Origin: Candidatus Saccharimonadota bacterium
Lineage (GTDB): Bacteria > Patescibacteriota > Saccharimonadia > Saccharimonadales > UBA4665
DNA: 43,467 nt
Direction: 5' to 3'
Assembly (NCBI GenBank): GCA_025927415.1
Contig: JAICLK010000004.1
Coordinates: 1 to 43,467, forward strand
Part shown: positions 18,247-25,707 of the stretch, piece by piece
Layout: each line of letters starts with the position of its first letter
Position numbering within the stretch: position 1 is the stretch's first letter
Translations under genes and position numbers: made by a program
The notes under the pieces: model-generated
What the model was told of the DNA's origin: nothing
Database searches by the model: none
What the model saw: only the letters and a program-made list of their open reading frames with translations

Positions 18247-19599
18247 ATGCCTATGCTTGATAAATTCAAAACACTTGGCCAAACGGCTATCCAAAAAGCA
18301 TCAGTCGCAGCCAAACAGGCGGCGGCGCAAGCCAAGGCCAACGCTAAGCTGCAGCCAGAGGGCGATGTGCAGTACATCGTGGCACTGGATATTGGTACTG
18401 AATTTGTGAAGGCGCTGATTGGCAAGGTGTCATCGGACGAAAATGCTATCGAAATTGTCGGCGTTGGCCGCAAGCACCAGGCACTTACCGATATGTCGAG
18501 TGGGGCCATCTCGGACATTGCTAGTGTGGCCGAAAACTGCGACAAGGCGCTGGCTCAGGCCGAAGAACAGGCTGGCGTAAGTGTACGTACGGCGGTGATT
18601 GGCATTGCCGGCGAGCTGGTGAAAGGCACGACGACCACCGTGCGCGTGGCGCGCAAAGTGGCTGACAAGCCGCTGGATGTTGCCGAAATGGAACGCATTA
18701 TAAAGTTGGTGCAAGCCAAGGCCGAAGCTCGTGCCAAGCAGCAGTTAGCTATCGAACTTGGCGGCAAAGAAGTTGATGTACGTCTGGTGAACAGTGCGCT
18801 AGTGAGCCTCGAAATCGATGGTTATCCCATCGCCAATCCTATCGGCTTTCAGGGTAAAAACGTGGTGGTGCAGCTCTACACTGCGTTTGCACCGATGATT
18901 CACATTGGAGCGCTGGAGCGCACGGCGCAGCAGCTCGATCTCGACCTTTTGGCCGTGGCGGCAGAGCCGTTTGCGGTGGCGCGATCAATGGTTGGCGATG
19001 ATTCCAGCAACGCATTCAGTGCAATTCTGATGGACGTTGGCGGCGGCACCACCGATATTGCCGTCATCAACGATGGTGGCGTGCAAGGCACCAAGATGTT
19101 CGGTATTGGCGGCCGAGCGTACACGCGCTCGGTTGAACGCGACCTCGGTGTGTCGTTCGAGGCTGCCGAAAAACTCAAACTTGCGCTGACTGGCGACGAA
19201 CTCGATGCCAAAAAGCGCCCGGTTGTCGAGAAATCGCTCCAGAAAACGTTGGACGTTTGGGAGGGCGGCGTCGAGCTGGCGCTGCAGGAGTTCGACAAGC
19301 TCGACCATTTGCCGTATCGTATTTTCCTCTGTGGCGGCGGTTCGTCGCTCGGCATGCTCATGAAATCGCTCGAAGAAACCGACTGGTACAAAGATCTGCC
19401 GTTTACGCGAAAGCCGGTGGTAAAGCACATTCACCCGGCGCAAGTAGTCGGTATTACCGACAGCACCGGCGATGTCACCGACCACACCTTCATTACGGCC
19501 ATGGGTTTGCTGCGCGTTGGCCTGGACACCATGCATTTTGCCGGTCCGAGCAACGGTTCGGGGGTGAAGGAAAAACTCGACAGGATACTAAGAGTATGA
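18247..19599 (+). CDS. FtsA-like actin-fold ATPase (cell division)
   Basis: Actin-fold ATPase of 450 residues. An Ala/Lys/Gln-rich amphipathic N-terminal helix (3-36) could bind the membrane. Phosphate 1 is ALDIGTEFVKALIG (46-59), phosphate 2 is MDVGGGTTDIAVI (262-274), and the adenosine motif is FLCGGGSSLGMLM. The insertion TAVIGIAGELVKGTTTTVRV fits the SHS2/1C domain of FtsA. FtsA tethers FtsZ to the membrane and activates the divisome. No FtsZ gene is in the window; PilM is an alternative but fits less well. The -10 box is 11 bases upstream. The next gene encodes an anchored protein and is followed by ruvX and mltG. Confidence 0.85.
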   Translation: MPMLDKFKTLGQTAIQKASVAAKQAAAQAKANAKLQPEGDVQYIVALDIGTEFVKALIGKVSSDENAIEIVGVGRKHQALTDMSSGAISDIASVAENCDKALAQAEEQAGVSVRTAVIGIAGELVKGTTTTVRVARKVADKPLDVAEMERIIKLVQAKAEARAKQQLAIELGGKEVDVRLVNSALVSLEIDGYPIANPIGFQGKNVVVQLYTAFAPMIHIGALERTAQQLDLDLLAVAAEPFAVARSMVGDDSSNAFSAILMDVGGGTTDIAVINDGGVQGTKMFGIGGRAYTRSVERDLGVSFEAAEKLKLALTGDELDAKKRPVVEKSLQKTLDVWEGGVELALQEFDKLDHLPYRIFLCGGGSSLGMLMKSLEETDWYKDLPFTRKPVVKHIHPAQVVGITDSTGDVTDHTFITAMGLLRVGLDTMHFAGPSNGSGVKEKLDRILRV

Positions 19600-19744
19600 A
19601 GCGACCGACCTACATGGCACATTTTGCCCGACAATCTGCGTTCCACGCTCACCGTACTAATAAGTACGGCTCGCTTGCGGTACTCGATTCTCGAACAAAC
19701 TGCACTCATGTATGTCGGTCTTTAACCGAGAGAAGGACGCAAGC
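19600..19744 (+). other. Structured intergenic segment after the FtsA-like gene
   Basis: GACCGACCTACAT (19603-19615) pairs with ATGTATGTCGGTC (19708-19720) at 12 of 13 positions, enclosing about 90 bases. Inside, CCGTACT-AATA-AGTACGG forms a 7-bp hairpin. The right arm ends just before the AAGGA ribosome site of the next gene, so the fold could affect its translation. No T-run is present. Confidence 0.5.
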
Positions 19745-21451
19745 ATGAGTGCTGAAGCGGGCAAAGATGTAGTGTATGTCGACGTCGATGACGAAATCAC
19801 TGGTGTTATCGACAAAGTAACAACTGCCAAATCTAAAGTAGTGGCGCTAGTGTTGCCCAAGCGTGCAACGGTGTTCCAAAGCATCGTCAACATGAAGTTG
19901 CTCAAGAAACGCGCCGAAGTAGCAAACAAAAACGTGGTGCTTATTACGTCCGAGACTGGCTTGCTGCCGCTGGCCGGCAATGTGGGAATTCACGTGGCTA
20001 AAACGTTGCAAAGCAAGCCGGAAATTCCGGCAGCCTTCAGTCCGCTGAGTGACGACAGCGAAGAGGTTGATGAAGATGCCGACGGTGATTTTGATGCCGC
20101 CGAGCAAGCGGCTACACCAGTCGGCGCTTTGGCGGGCGCCAAGTCGTCGATAAACGATGCCGACGATGACGCTGTCGAACTCGACAATTCTGAAATGCCA
20201 GAAGGTAAAACCGGCGGCGAAGCTAGCATGGCAGCACTGGCTGCAGCTGGCGGCACCGGCAAAGCAACTAAAGGCAAGGGGAAAAAGCTGAGCGTCCCCA
20301 ACTTCAACCGTTTTCGTAAGCTACTCGTTTTTGGTGTGCTTGCGCTGATCTTGTTGGTGGTAGGGGTGATTTACGCCGTACGGGTGCTGCCAAAGGCAAC
20401 GGTTACCATAAAGACTAACACTAGCACGGTGAATGCCGACCTCACCGCTACACTCGACACCGCTGCAAGCGCCGCCAACCCAGAGTCCGCAACCATTCCG
20501 GCCCAACTACAGCAACAAAAAACCACCAACACCGCCCAGGCTACGGCCACTGGCAAAAAGAATAACGGCGACAAAGCCACAGGTAGTGCAACTATGGCAG
20601 TCCAAGTTTGCTCACCTCCATATACTGCACCCAATGAGGTGCCGGCTGGCACAGGATTGAGCACGAACGGGCTAACATTCATTACGCAGTCAACAACTTC
20701 GTTCGGTCCCGCTCCTGGTGGCGGGCCAGGTTGTGTTGCATATGCATCACACGTCAACATCATTGCACAAAGTGGTGGTACTCAATCCAACGTTGGTAGT
20801 GGCACGAGTTTCACCGTTGCCGGACGACCAGATGTAAGCGCAACTGGCTCGGCGAGCGGCGGTAAAGACAACATTGTGACAGTGGTGCAGCAAAGCGATA
20901 TCGACTCGGCCACGACGCAGTTGAAGGGGAAGGATGACGCGGATGCCATCAAGCAGCAACTGAAGCAGCAACTGCAGAATGCTGGTTTGTATCCGATCGA
21001 GGCAACCTTCCATGCCTCCCAGCCAAGTATTTCACCGAGTGTCCAGGCCGGCCAACCAGCGAGCAATGTGACGGTTACCGAAGGTGTAACGTATACCATG
21101 TACGGTGCCAAGAAGTCCGATATTCAAGCAGTGCTGGACGCTAACATCAACCAGCAAATCGACCCTGCCAAGCAAAGTATCCAGAGCGACGGCCTTAGCC
21201 AAAACTCGTTCAATGTGCCAAACGCCGGCAGCGGCAAGACGCTGCAAGTTGGCTTGCAAACTGCTGCAACGGTTGGTCCGCACATCGACGTCAACGCACT
21301 CAAAGAACAGCTGGTCGGCAAAAAGAGCGGCGACGCCGAGACGCTCATCAAAGCATTACCAGGTGTTACCGACGCGAAGGTGAAGTACAGTCCGTTCTGG
21401 GTTTCATCGGCGCCGGCTGCAAACAAGATTACCATTACATTTAAGAAATAA
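19745..21451 (+). CDS. CPR-type single-pass membrane protein with N-terminal Rossmann-like domain
   Basis: Protein of 568 residues. The cytoplasmic N-terminal domain (about 10-95) has DVVYVDVDDEITGVIDKV, SKVVALVLPKRATVFQSIV and NVVLITSETGLLPLAG, an alpha/beta pattern I associate with anchored proteins in CPR genomes. A long acidic/Ala-rich linker follows, then one transmembrane helix (about 194-212) and a large extracellular part of Thr/Gly-rich repeats with a baseplate-J-like or fibre-like look. ATG 19745 is preferred to 19712 because AAGGA lies 8 bases upstream and 19712 falls within the hairpin arm. The stop overlaps the ruvX start (TAATG). The function is not known; the neighbours suggest an envelope or division role. 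Confidence 0.75.
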   Translation: MSAEAGKDVVYVDVDDEITGVIDKVTTAKSKVVALVLPKRATVFQSIVNMKLLKKRAEVANKNVVLITSETGLLPLAGNVGIHVAKTLQSKPEIPAAFSPLSDDSEEVDEDADGDFDAAEQAATPVGALAGAKSSINDADDDAVELDNSEMPEGKTGGEASMAALAAAGGTGKATKGKGKKLSVPNFNRFRKLLVFGVLALILLVVGVIYAVRVLPKATVTIKTNTSTVNADLTATLDTAASAANPESATIPAQLQQQKTTNTAQATATGKKNNGDKATGSATMAVQVCSPPYTAPNEVPAGTGLSTNGLTFITQSTTSFGPAPGGGPGCVAYASHVNIIAQSGGTQSNVGSGTSFTVAGRPDVSATGSASGGKDNIVTVVQQSDIDSATTQLKGKDDADAIKQQLKQQLQNAGLYPIEATFHASQPSISPSVQAGQPASNVTVTEGVTYTMYGAKKSDIQAVLDANINQQIDPAKQSIQSDGLSQNSFNVPNAGSGKTLQVGLQTAATVGPHIDVNALKEQLVGKKSGDAETLIKALPGVTDAKVKYSPFWVSSAPAANKITITFKK

Positions 21452-21870
21452 TGCAGAACTCAAAATCGTTTCTAGCGCTGGACGTGGGAACGAAGCGTAT
21501 TGGTGTGGCCACCGCTCGCGCTGATGTGCGAATTGCCAGCCCGCTGACCACCTTGGAACACGGGGCGGATATATTGGAACAGATTGTCAAACTGGCAAAC
21601 GACCATGAAGTCGATACGATTGTGGTCGGTTTGCCGCGCGGGCTGAACGGCCAGACTACCGAGCAGACCAAGCTGGTCGAACGTTTTGCCGCCCAACTCA
21701 AAAATGCTTCTGGGAAAACGATTGTACTGCAGGATGAGGCACTCACGAGCGTCAAAGCCGAAATAGAACTAGCGGCGAGAAAAGCCCAAACCGGGTATAA
21801 TAAATCGGACGTAGATGCATTGGCAGCTACGTACATTCTGGAAGATTACTTAAACGAACACCAAGTATGA
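21451..21870 (+). CDS. ruvX: Putative pre-16S rRNA nuclease / Holliday junction resolvase YqgF
   Basis: RNase H-fold nuclease of the YqgF/RuvX family, linked to 16S rRNA 5' maturation and proposed in Holliday junction resolution. The 139 residues start FLALDVGTKRIGVATA, with the first catalytic Asp. IVVGLPRGLNGQT is the second strand motif, LQDEALTSVKAE carries the conserved Glu, and SDVDALAATYILEDYL has the final catalytic Asp. The length is normal. It overlaps the upstream gene by one base and the downstream mltG by four (ATGA), so the three are translated as a coupled unit. Confidence 0.93.
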   Translation: MQNSKSFLALDVGTKRIGVATARADVRIASPLTTLEHGADILEQIVKLANDHEVDTIVVGLPRGLNGQTTEQTKLVERFAAQLKNASGKTIVLQDEALTSVKAEIELAARKAQTGYNKSDVDALAATYILEDYLNEHQV

Positions 21871-22928
21871 TGAAGCAACACGCCGTCCGGCGACAAAATC
21901 CGCGCAGTCACAAGCGCCGCGTGTTTGCGGTAGTGGTTCTGCTGCTCGCGATTTTAGTGGTGGCTGTAACCCTGGTTCGTCATTCGTATTTTGACAATCT
22001 GCGGCCAGTGAGTAGCAGTACCAGTGTCACTTTGTTTACTATCCAGAGCGGCGAATCATCGTCCGACGTTGGCGATGCGCTCATGAAAGCGGGCCTTATC
22101 CGTAGCAGCAGTGTGTTTGAGTGGTACATCAGCAGCAAAAACGTTCGTGCCGACTTGCAAGCTGGCACGTATGCACTTCGGCCAAACATGGGCGTGTCGG
22201 ACATCGTAAAGCTGTTTGTGAACGGCACAGTGGCGGCAAATTTGGTGACCATTTTGCCGGGACAACGGATTGACCAGATTCAACGAGCGCTTATTAAAGA
22301 TGGATTTAGAACACGCGACGTCGCGGCTGCATTAACCGCTAGCACCTATGCTGGCAACTCGGCTTTGGCCGATAATCCGGCTGGTGCTAGCCTGGAAGGC
22401 TTTCTGTATCCGGACTCATTTCAGAAAACCACAACCACCAAGCCGCAAGTCATTGTGCAAGAGTCGCTCAACGAAATGTCGCAGCACCTTACTCCGAGTA
22501 TCCGCGCCGCATTTACTAAGGAAGGTTTGAATGTGTATCAAGGTGTGACACTTGCGTCCATTGTGGAACAAGAAGTGCCGAGCGGTAGCGACCGCGCCCA
22601 GGCAGCGCAAGTATTTTTGTCACGGCTGAAACTGGGCATACCACTCGGCAGCGACGTAACAGCGTATTATGGCGCCATTATCGCCGGCAAACCAATCAGC
22701 ACAAGATATAATTCGCCATACAACACTTTGCTTCACAAAGGGCTACCACCTGGCCCAATTAGTAACGTGGATGACAGCGCGCTGAATGCGGTAGCGCATC
22801 CGGCCAAGACCAGCTGGTTGTATTTTGTCTCGGGTGATAACGGTAAGACGTATTTCTCGAAGACGCTCGCCGAGCAGCAGGCCAATACAGCTCAGTATTG
22901 TCATAGGCTGTGTTCTGGTGCAAACTAG
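21867..22928 (+). CDS. mltG: Endolytic murein transglycosylase MltG
   Basis: Inner-membrane lytic transglycosylase that cleaves nascent glycan strands and so ends peptidoglycan chain growth. Basic cytoplasmic N-terminus, transmembrane helix at about 19-37, LysM-like region (50-110), then the YceG fold. The catalytic Glu is E234 in LASIVEQEV, and the family motifs LEGFLYPDSF (177-186) and SPYNTLLHKGLPPGPISN are intact. At 353 residues it is near normal length. The start overlaps the ruvX stop. Its place beside ruvX repeats an arrangement common in bacteria, and it shows that this organism builds a peptidoglycan wall. Confidence 0.95.
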   Translation: MMKQHAVRRQNPRSHKRRVFAVVVLLLAILVVAVTLVRHSYFDNLRPVSSSTSVTLFTIQSGESSSDVGDALMKAGLIRSSSVFEWYISSKNVRADLQAGTYALRPNMGVSDIVKLFVNGTVAANLVTILPGQRIDQIQRALIKDGFRTRDVAAALTASTYAGNSALADNPAGASLEGFLYPDSFQKTTTTKPQVIVQESLNEMSQHLTPSIRAAFTKEGLNVYQGVTLASIVEQEVPSGSDRAQAAQVFLSRLKLGIPLGSDVTAYYGAIIAGKPISTRYNSPYNTLLHKGLPPGPISNVDDSALNAVAHPAKTSWLYFVSGDNGKTYFSKTLAEQQANTAQYCHRLCSGAN

Positions 22929-22943
22929 AACAGAGGTAGCAAT

Positions 22944-22971
22944 TTGCGTGCGCGTACAGATTTGATATAAT
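22944..22971 (+). promoter_or_regulatory. Promoter of the LysM/CHAP hydrolase gene
   Basis: TTGCGT at 22944-22949, 16-bp spacer, TATAAT at 22966-22971 with TG at 22963-22964. The transcript would start near 22978 and have a leader of about 90 bases. The leader contains the palindrome CGCCTAGGCG near its 5' end, a possible TGCG/CGCA hairpin near 23035, and AGGAG at 23058-23062. I could not match it to a known riboswitch. Confidence 0.65.
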
Positions 22972-23101
22972 TGTTACGCCTAGGCGACAGACAAATGTGC
23001 CAAAGCATCGTTGTATTGCTAAGATTTGATTGCGGTTTATCGCAGAGAACAGTAACTAGGAGTTTACTATAAGCACTTCACCACGCCACTCGGCTGCTGT
23101 C

Positions 23102-24205
23102 TTGCAGACGTTCGAGCATCCGGCCAGAACCTATGGGCGGCTACAAAAGCGGTTCCGTTTGAAGTCGATACGCCGCCGTGCGGTTCGTTATTCACTTGTT
23201 GCTGGTAATGTGCTGTTGCTGGCGGTAATTGCGACGTTTGTGGTGTATTCGCGTAGTAATAGTACTGCGATCAAAACGTCGGTTTCTGCAGTGGCAGATG
23301 CGAACTCCCAGAGTGCGCTGGACCCGCTAGACCAATTGTCTTCGGCAGATATTGCGGTGAATGTGGCTCGCGCAACCAACTTGGCCGAGGCTACGGCCGT
23401 TACTAACCAGGCAGAATCGGTGCACGCGCAACTGGCCATTACGCAATCCTCGGACAGCCTCATTGCCAAGCCGCAAGTGGTGGCAAGTGCGTTTAAATCC
23501 AGCAAAGACATCCAGCTGTATTATGTGAAGTCTGGTGAGTCGGTGCAAAGCATCGCAGCGAAGTTCGACATTACTTCGGACAGTGTGCGTTGGTCGAATA
23601 ATTTGGAGGGCGATACGGTTTCACCCGGCCAGAAACTGTACATTCCACCGGTGAATGGCATTGTGTATGTGGTAAAGTCTGGTGACACGCCGGCAAGTCT
23701 GGCGTCAACCTATAGTGCGAACAAGCAGCTCATTATTGCCTATAACGATGCCGAGCTTACCGGCTTGCACGTTGGCGCGCGGATTCTCATTCCGAATGGC
23801 CAACCACCAAGCGTAAGCAATAGCAATGCCAGCGCCACCAGTAGTCTGGCTGGCGGATTTGCGTGGGGAAGTACGCCAGTGTATGGCTACAACGGCTACG
23901 ATTATGGTTATTGCACTTGGTATGTGGCAACGCAAGTTTCGGTGCCGGCAAACTGGGGTAATGCCGCGACATGGGCGTATTATGCGGCGCAAGAAGGCTG
24001 GACGGTTAGCTCTCGACCAAGTGTCGGTGCAATTGCCGAGACGCCAAACGCAGCCGGCGGCGAAGGACATGTGGCCATGGTGCGCGGCGTTTCGTCGGAC
24101 GGCAGCAAGGTGCTTATCCAAGACATGAACGGTATTGCCGGCTGGGGTCAGGTTGGCGAGGCTTGGCAAGCGACGTCGGAGTATCCGAACTACATTACGC
24201 ACTAG
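23102..24205 (+). CDS. LysM-CHAP peptidoglycan hydrolase
   Basis: Cell-wall hydrolase of at least 367 residues. Basic N-terminus, transmembrane or signal-anchor helix (about 31-49), low-complexity linker, LysM 1 (about 136-182, YYVKSGESVQSIAAKF), LysM 2 (about 185-230, YVVKSGDTPASLASTY) and a C-terminal CHAP domain (about 260-345). The CHAP nucleophile is in YGYCTWYVAT and its His in GEGHVAMVRG; such domains cut peptide bonds or amides in peptidoglycan. Start: TTG 23102 is the first conventional codon but has no ribosome site. A well-placed AGGAG (23058-23062) instead points to ATA at 23069, in frame, which would add 11 residues. Confidence 0.88.
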   Translation: MQTFEHPARTYGRLQKRFRLKSIRRRAVRYSLVAGNVLLLAVIATFVVYSRSNSTAIKTSVSAVADANSQSALDPLDQLSSADIAVNVARATNLAEATAVTNQAESVHAQLAITQSSDSLIAKPQVVASAFKSSKDIQLYYVKSGESVQSIAAKFDITSDSVRWSNNLEGDTVSPGQKLYIPPVNGIVYVVKSGDTPASLASTYSANKQLIIAYNDAELTGLHVGARILIPNGQPPSVSNSNASATSSLAGGFAWGSTPVYGYNGYDYGYCTWYVATQVSVPANWGNAATWAYYAAQEGWTVSSRPSVGAIAETPNAAGGEGHVAMVRGVSSDGSKVLIQDMNGIAGWGQVGEAWQATSEYPNYITH

Positions 24206-24289
24206 GTCACGACCTATTTTGTCTGTAAAGTTTGGCTCCAAGGCTCAGTTTGCAACCACACTGCGCCCGAGCAAATAGGCCGCGACCTA
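24203..24289. repeat. Pair of palindromic sites before obgE
   Basis: TAGGTCACGACCTA (24203-24216) is a perfect palindrome that includes the stop codon of the CHAP gene. TAGGCCGCGACCTA (24276-24289) is a 12/14 copy just upstream of the obgE -10 box. The two can also pair with each other across 50 bases (24206-24221 with 24272-24286, 13 of 15 pairs), so they may act as DNA operators or as a terminator-like stem. Confidence 0.6.
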
Positions 24290-24297
24290 AGTCAATC

Positions 24298-24306
24298 TGT
24301 TATAAT
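24298..24306 (+). promoter_or_regulatory. Extended -10 for obgE, leaderless
   Basis: TGTTATAAT at 24298-24306, with ATG 24315 only 8 bases on. The expected -35 position overlaps the second palindromic site. Confidence 0.6.
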
Positions 24307-24314
24307 GTAGTGAA

Positions 24315-25589
24315 ATGAACTTCATTGATAAGGTTACGGTTTTGATTACCGCTGGTGACGGTGGTGATGGCGCGACGAGTTTTCGGCATGAAAAATTTGT
24401 CGATCGTGGCGGCCCGGACGGCGGCGATGGTGGCGATGGTGGCGACGTAGTTTTTGTAGCAACCAGAAACGAGAACACGCTGGCAAGCTTTCGTTACCAG
24501 AAAGAATTAAAAGCCGACAATGGCCAAGCCGGCAGCAAGCGCCGCAGGCATGGCAAAAGCGCCGACGATTTACGGGTCGCCGTGCCCGTGGGCACAGTGG
24601 TGGCGAGTGAAGATGGTACAGTCCTAGCAGATCTCGCCATCGACGAGCAAGAAGCGGTTATTGCCCGCGGCGGCAAGGGCGGTTTTGGCAACGCGCACTT
24701 TGTCAGCTCCACCAGACAGGCACCAAATTTTGCCGAAAAGGGCGAAGCGGGTGAGGTGGTAACCACGCTGCTAGAGCTGAAGATGATTGCTGACGTTGGC
24801 CTGGTTGGCCTGCCCAACGCCGGCAAATCCACACTGCTCTCACGCATTAGCAACGCTCGGCCAGAGATCGCCGACTATCCGTTCACGACACTCACCCCAA
24901 ACCTTGGTGTGGTAGACATCGACAAGCGTTCGAGTTTGCTGTTTGCCGACATTCCGGGTCTCATTGAAGGCGCGGCCCAAGGTAAAGGGCTGGGCCACGA
25001 ATTTCTGCGCCACATCGAGCGCACGAAAGTGCTCATCCATCTCATCGACGCCTATAACGAAGATATTGTCGACGCCTACAAAACCATCCAGGCTGAGCTG
25101 AAGTCATACAAAACGGCTCTGGACCATCGCCCGCAGCTCGTCGCACTGAATAAGATTGACGGCTTGGACGATGACATTGCCAAGGATTTGCAGGCCAAGC
25201 TGCGCAAGATCGTGCCAGTCGATACTCCGTTGTTTGTTATTTCTACCCAGTCCGGCAAAGGTGTGCAGGAGTTGCTGTATGCGGTAAAGGCGGCGGTAGA
25301 CAAGCAGAAGCAGGTCCATCCAGCAGAGGATGAAGTTGAAGAAGTGGTGCCGGTGCTCAGGCTGCAGAATGCTGAAAAGGCCTGGACGGTGACGGCTGAG
25401 AAAAATACCTTTGTGATAACAGGCACGAGAATTGAAAAATTTGCGGCTCGAACCGACTTTGCCAATGAGCAAGGCTTGCGCCGGCTGCGCGACATCATGC
25501 AAAAAATGGGCATCATGCACGAACTGGCCCGCAAGGGTGCCAGAGCTGGTGCAACCATCAAAATTGGCCCCCAGCAATTCGAACTGTAG
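24315..25589 (+). CDS. obgE: GTPase ObgE/CgtA
   Basis: Essential GTPase of 50S ribosome assembly and stress control. Three domains are present: the Gly-rich Obg fold (1-155, with GGDGGDGG repeats and ARGGKGGFGNAHF), the G domain (about 158-335, with G1 GLPNAGKST, G3 ADIPGLIEGA and G4 NKID) and a C-terminal OCT domain (about 355-424, TFVITGTRIEKFAARTDF to ATIKIG). The OCT domain is found in Gram-positive-type Obg proteins. At 424 residues it is complete. There is no ribosome site; the -10 box is 8 bases before the ATG. It is the last protein gene before the large RNA locus. Confidence 0.97.
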   Translation: MNFIDKVTVLITAGDGGDGATSFRHEKFVDRGGPDGGDGGDGGDVVFVATRNENTLASFRYQKELKADNGQAGSKRRRHGKSADDLRVAVPVGTVVASEDGTVLADLAIDEQEAVIARGGKGGFGNAHFVSSTRQAPNFAEKGEAGEVVTTLLELKMIADVGLVGLPNAGKSTLLSRISNARPEIADYPFTTLTPNLGVVDIDKRSSLLFADIPGLIEGAAQGKGLGHEFLRHIERTKVLIHLIDAYNEDIVDAYKTIQAELKSYKTALDHRPQLVALNKIDGLDDDIAKDLQAKLRKIVPVDTPLFVISTQSGKGVQELLYAVKAAVDKQKQVHPAEDEVEEVVPVLRLQNAEKAWTVTAEKNTFVITGTRIEKFAARTDFANEQGLRRLRDIMQKMGIMHELARKGARAGATIKIGPQQFEL

Positions 25590-25672
25590 TAACATCCACC
25601 TTCTGACATCATGTGTACTTTGTTGCCGCAGGGTAGGCCCAAAAAAGCCAGTGTTATTTCTTCAAATCACTA

Positions 25673-25701
25673 TTGACTTTCGTGTCCTTTTAGTATATAA
25701 T
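25673..25701 (+). promoter_or_regulatory. Near-consensus sigma-70 promoter of the large RNA
   Basis: TTGACT at 25673-25678, exactly 17 bp, then a perfect TATAAT at 25696-25701. This is the closest match to consensus in the window. An ATG overlaps the -10 box, so it does not serve a gene starting there. Transcription should start near 25708. Confidence 0.82.
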
Positions 25702-25707
25702 GCAACA

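Noticed and set aside
22978-23068. Cyclic-di-AMP (ydaO) riboswitch in the leader of the LysM/CHAP gene
   Set aside because: Context is right (wall hydrolase) but the conserved ydaO core sequences were not visible in the roughly 90-base leader.
24410-24445. Short tandem repeat GGCGATGGT in obgE
   Set aside because: It encodes the normal Gly/Asp-rich loops of the Obg domain.
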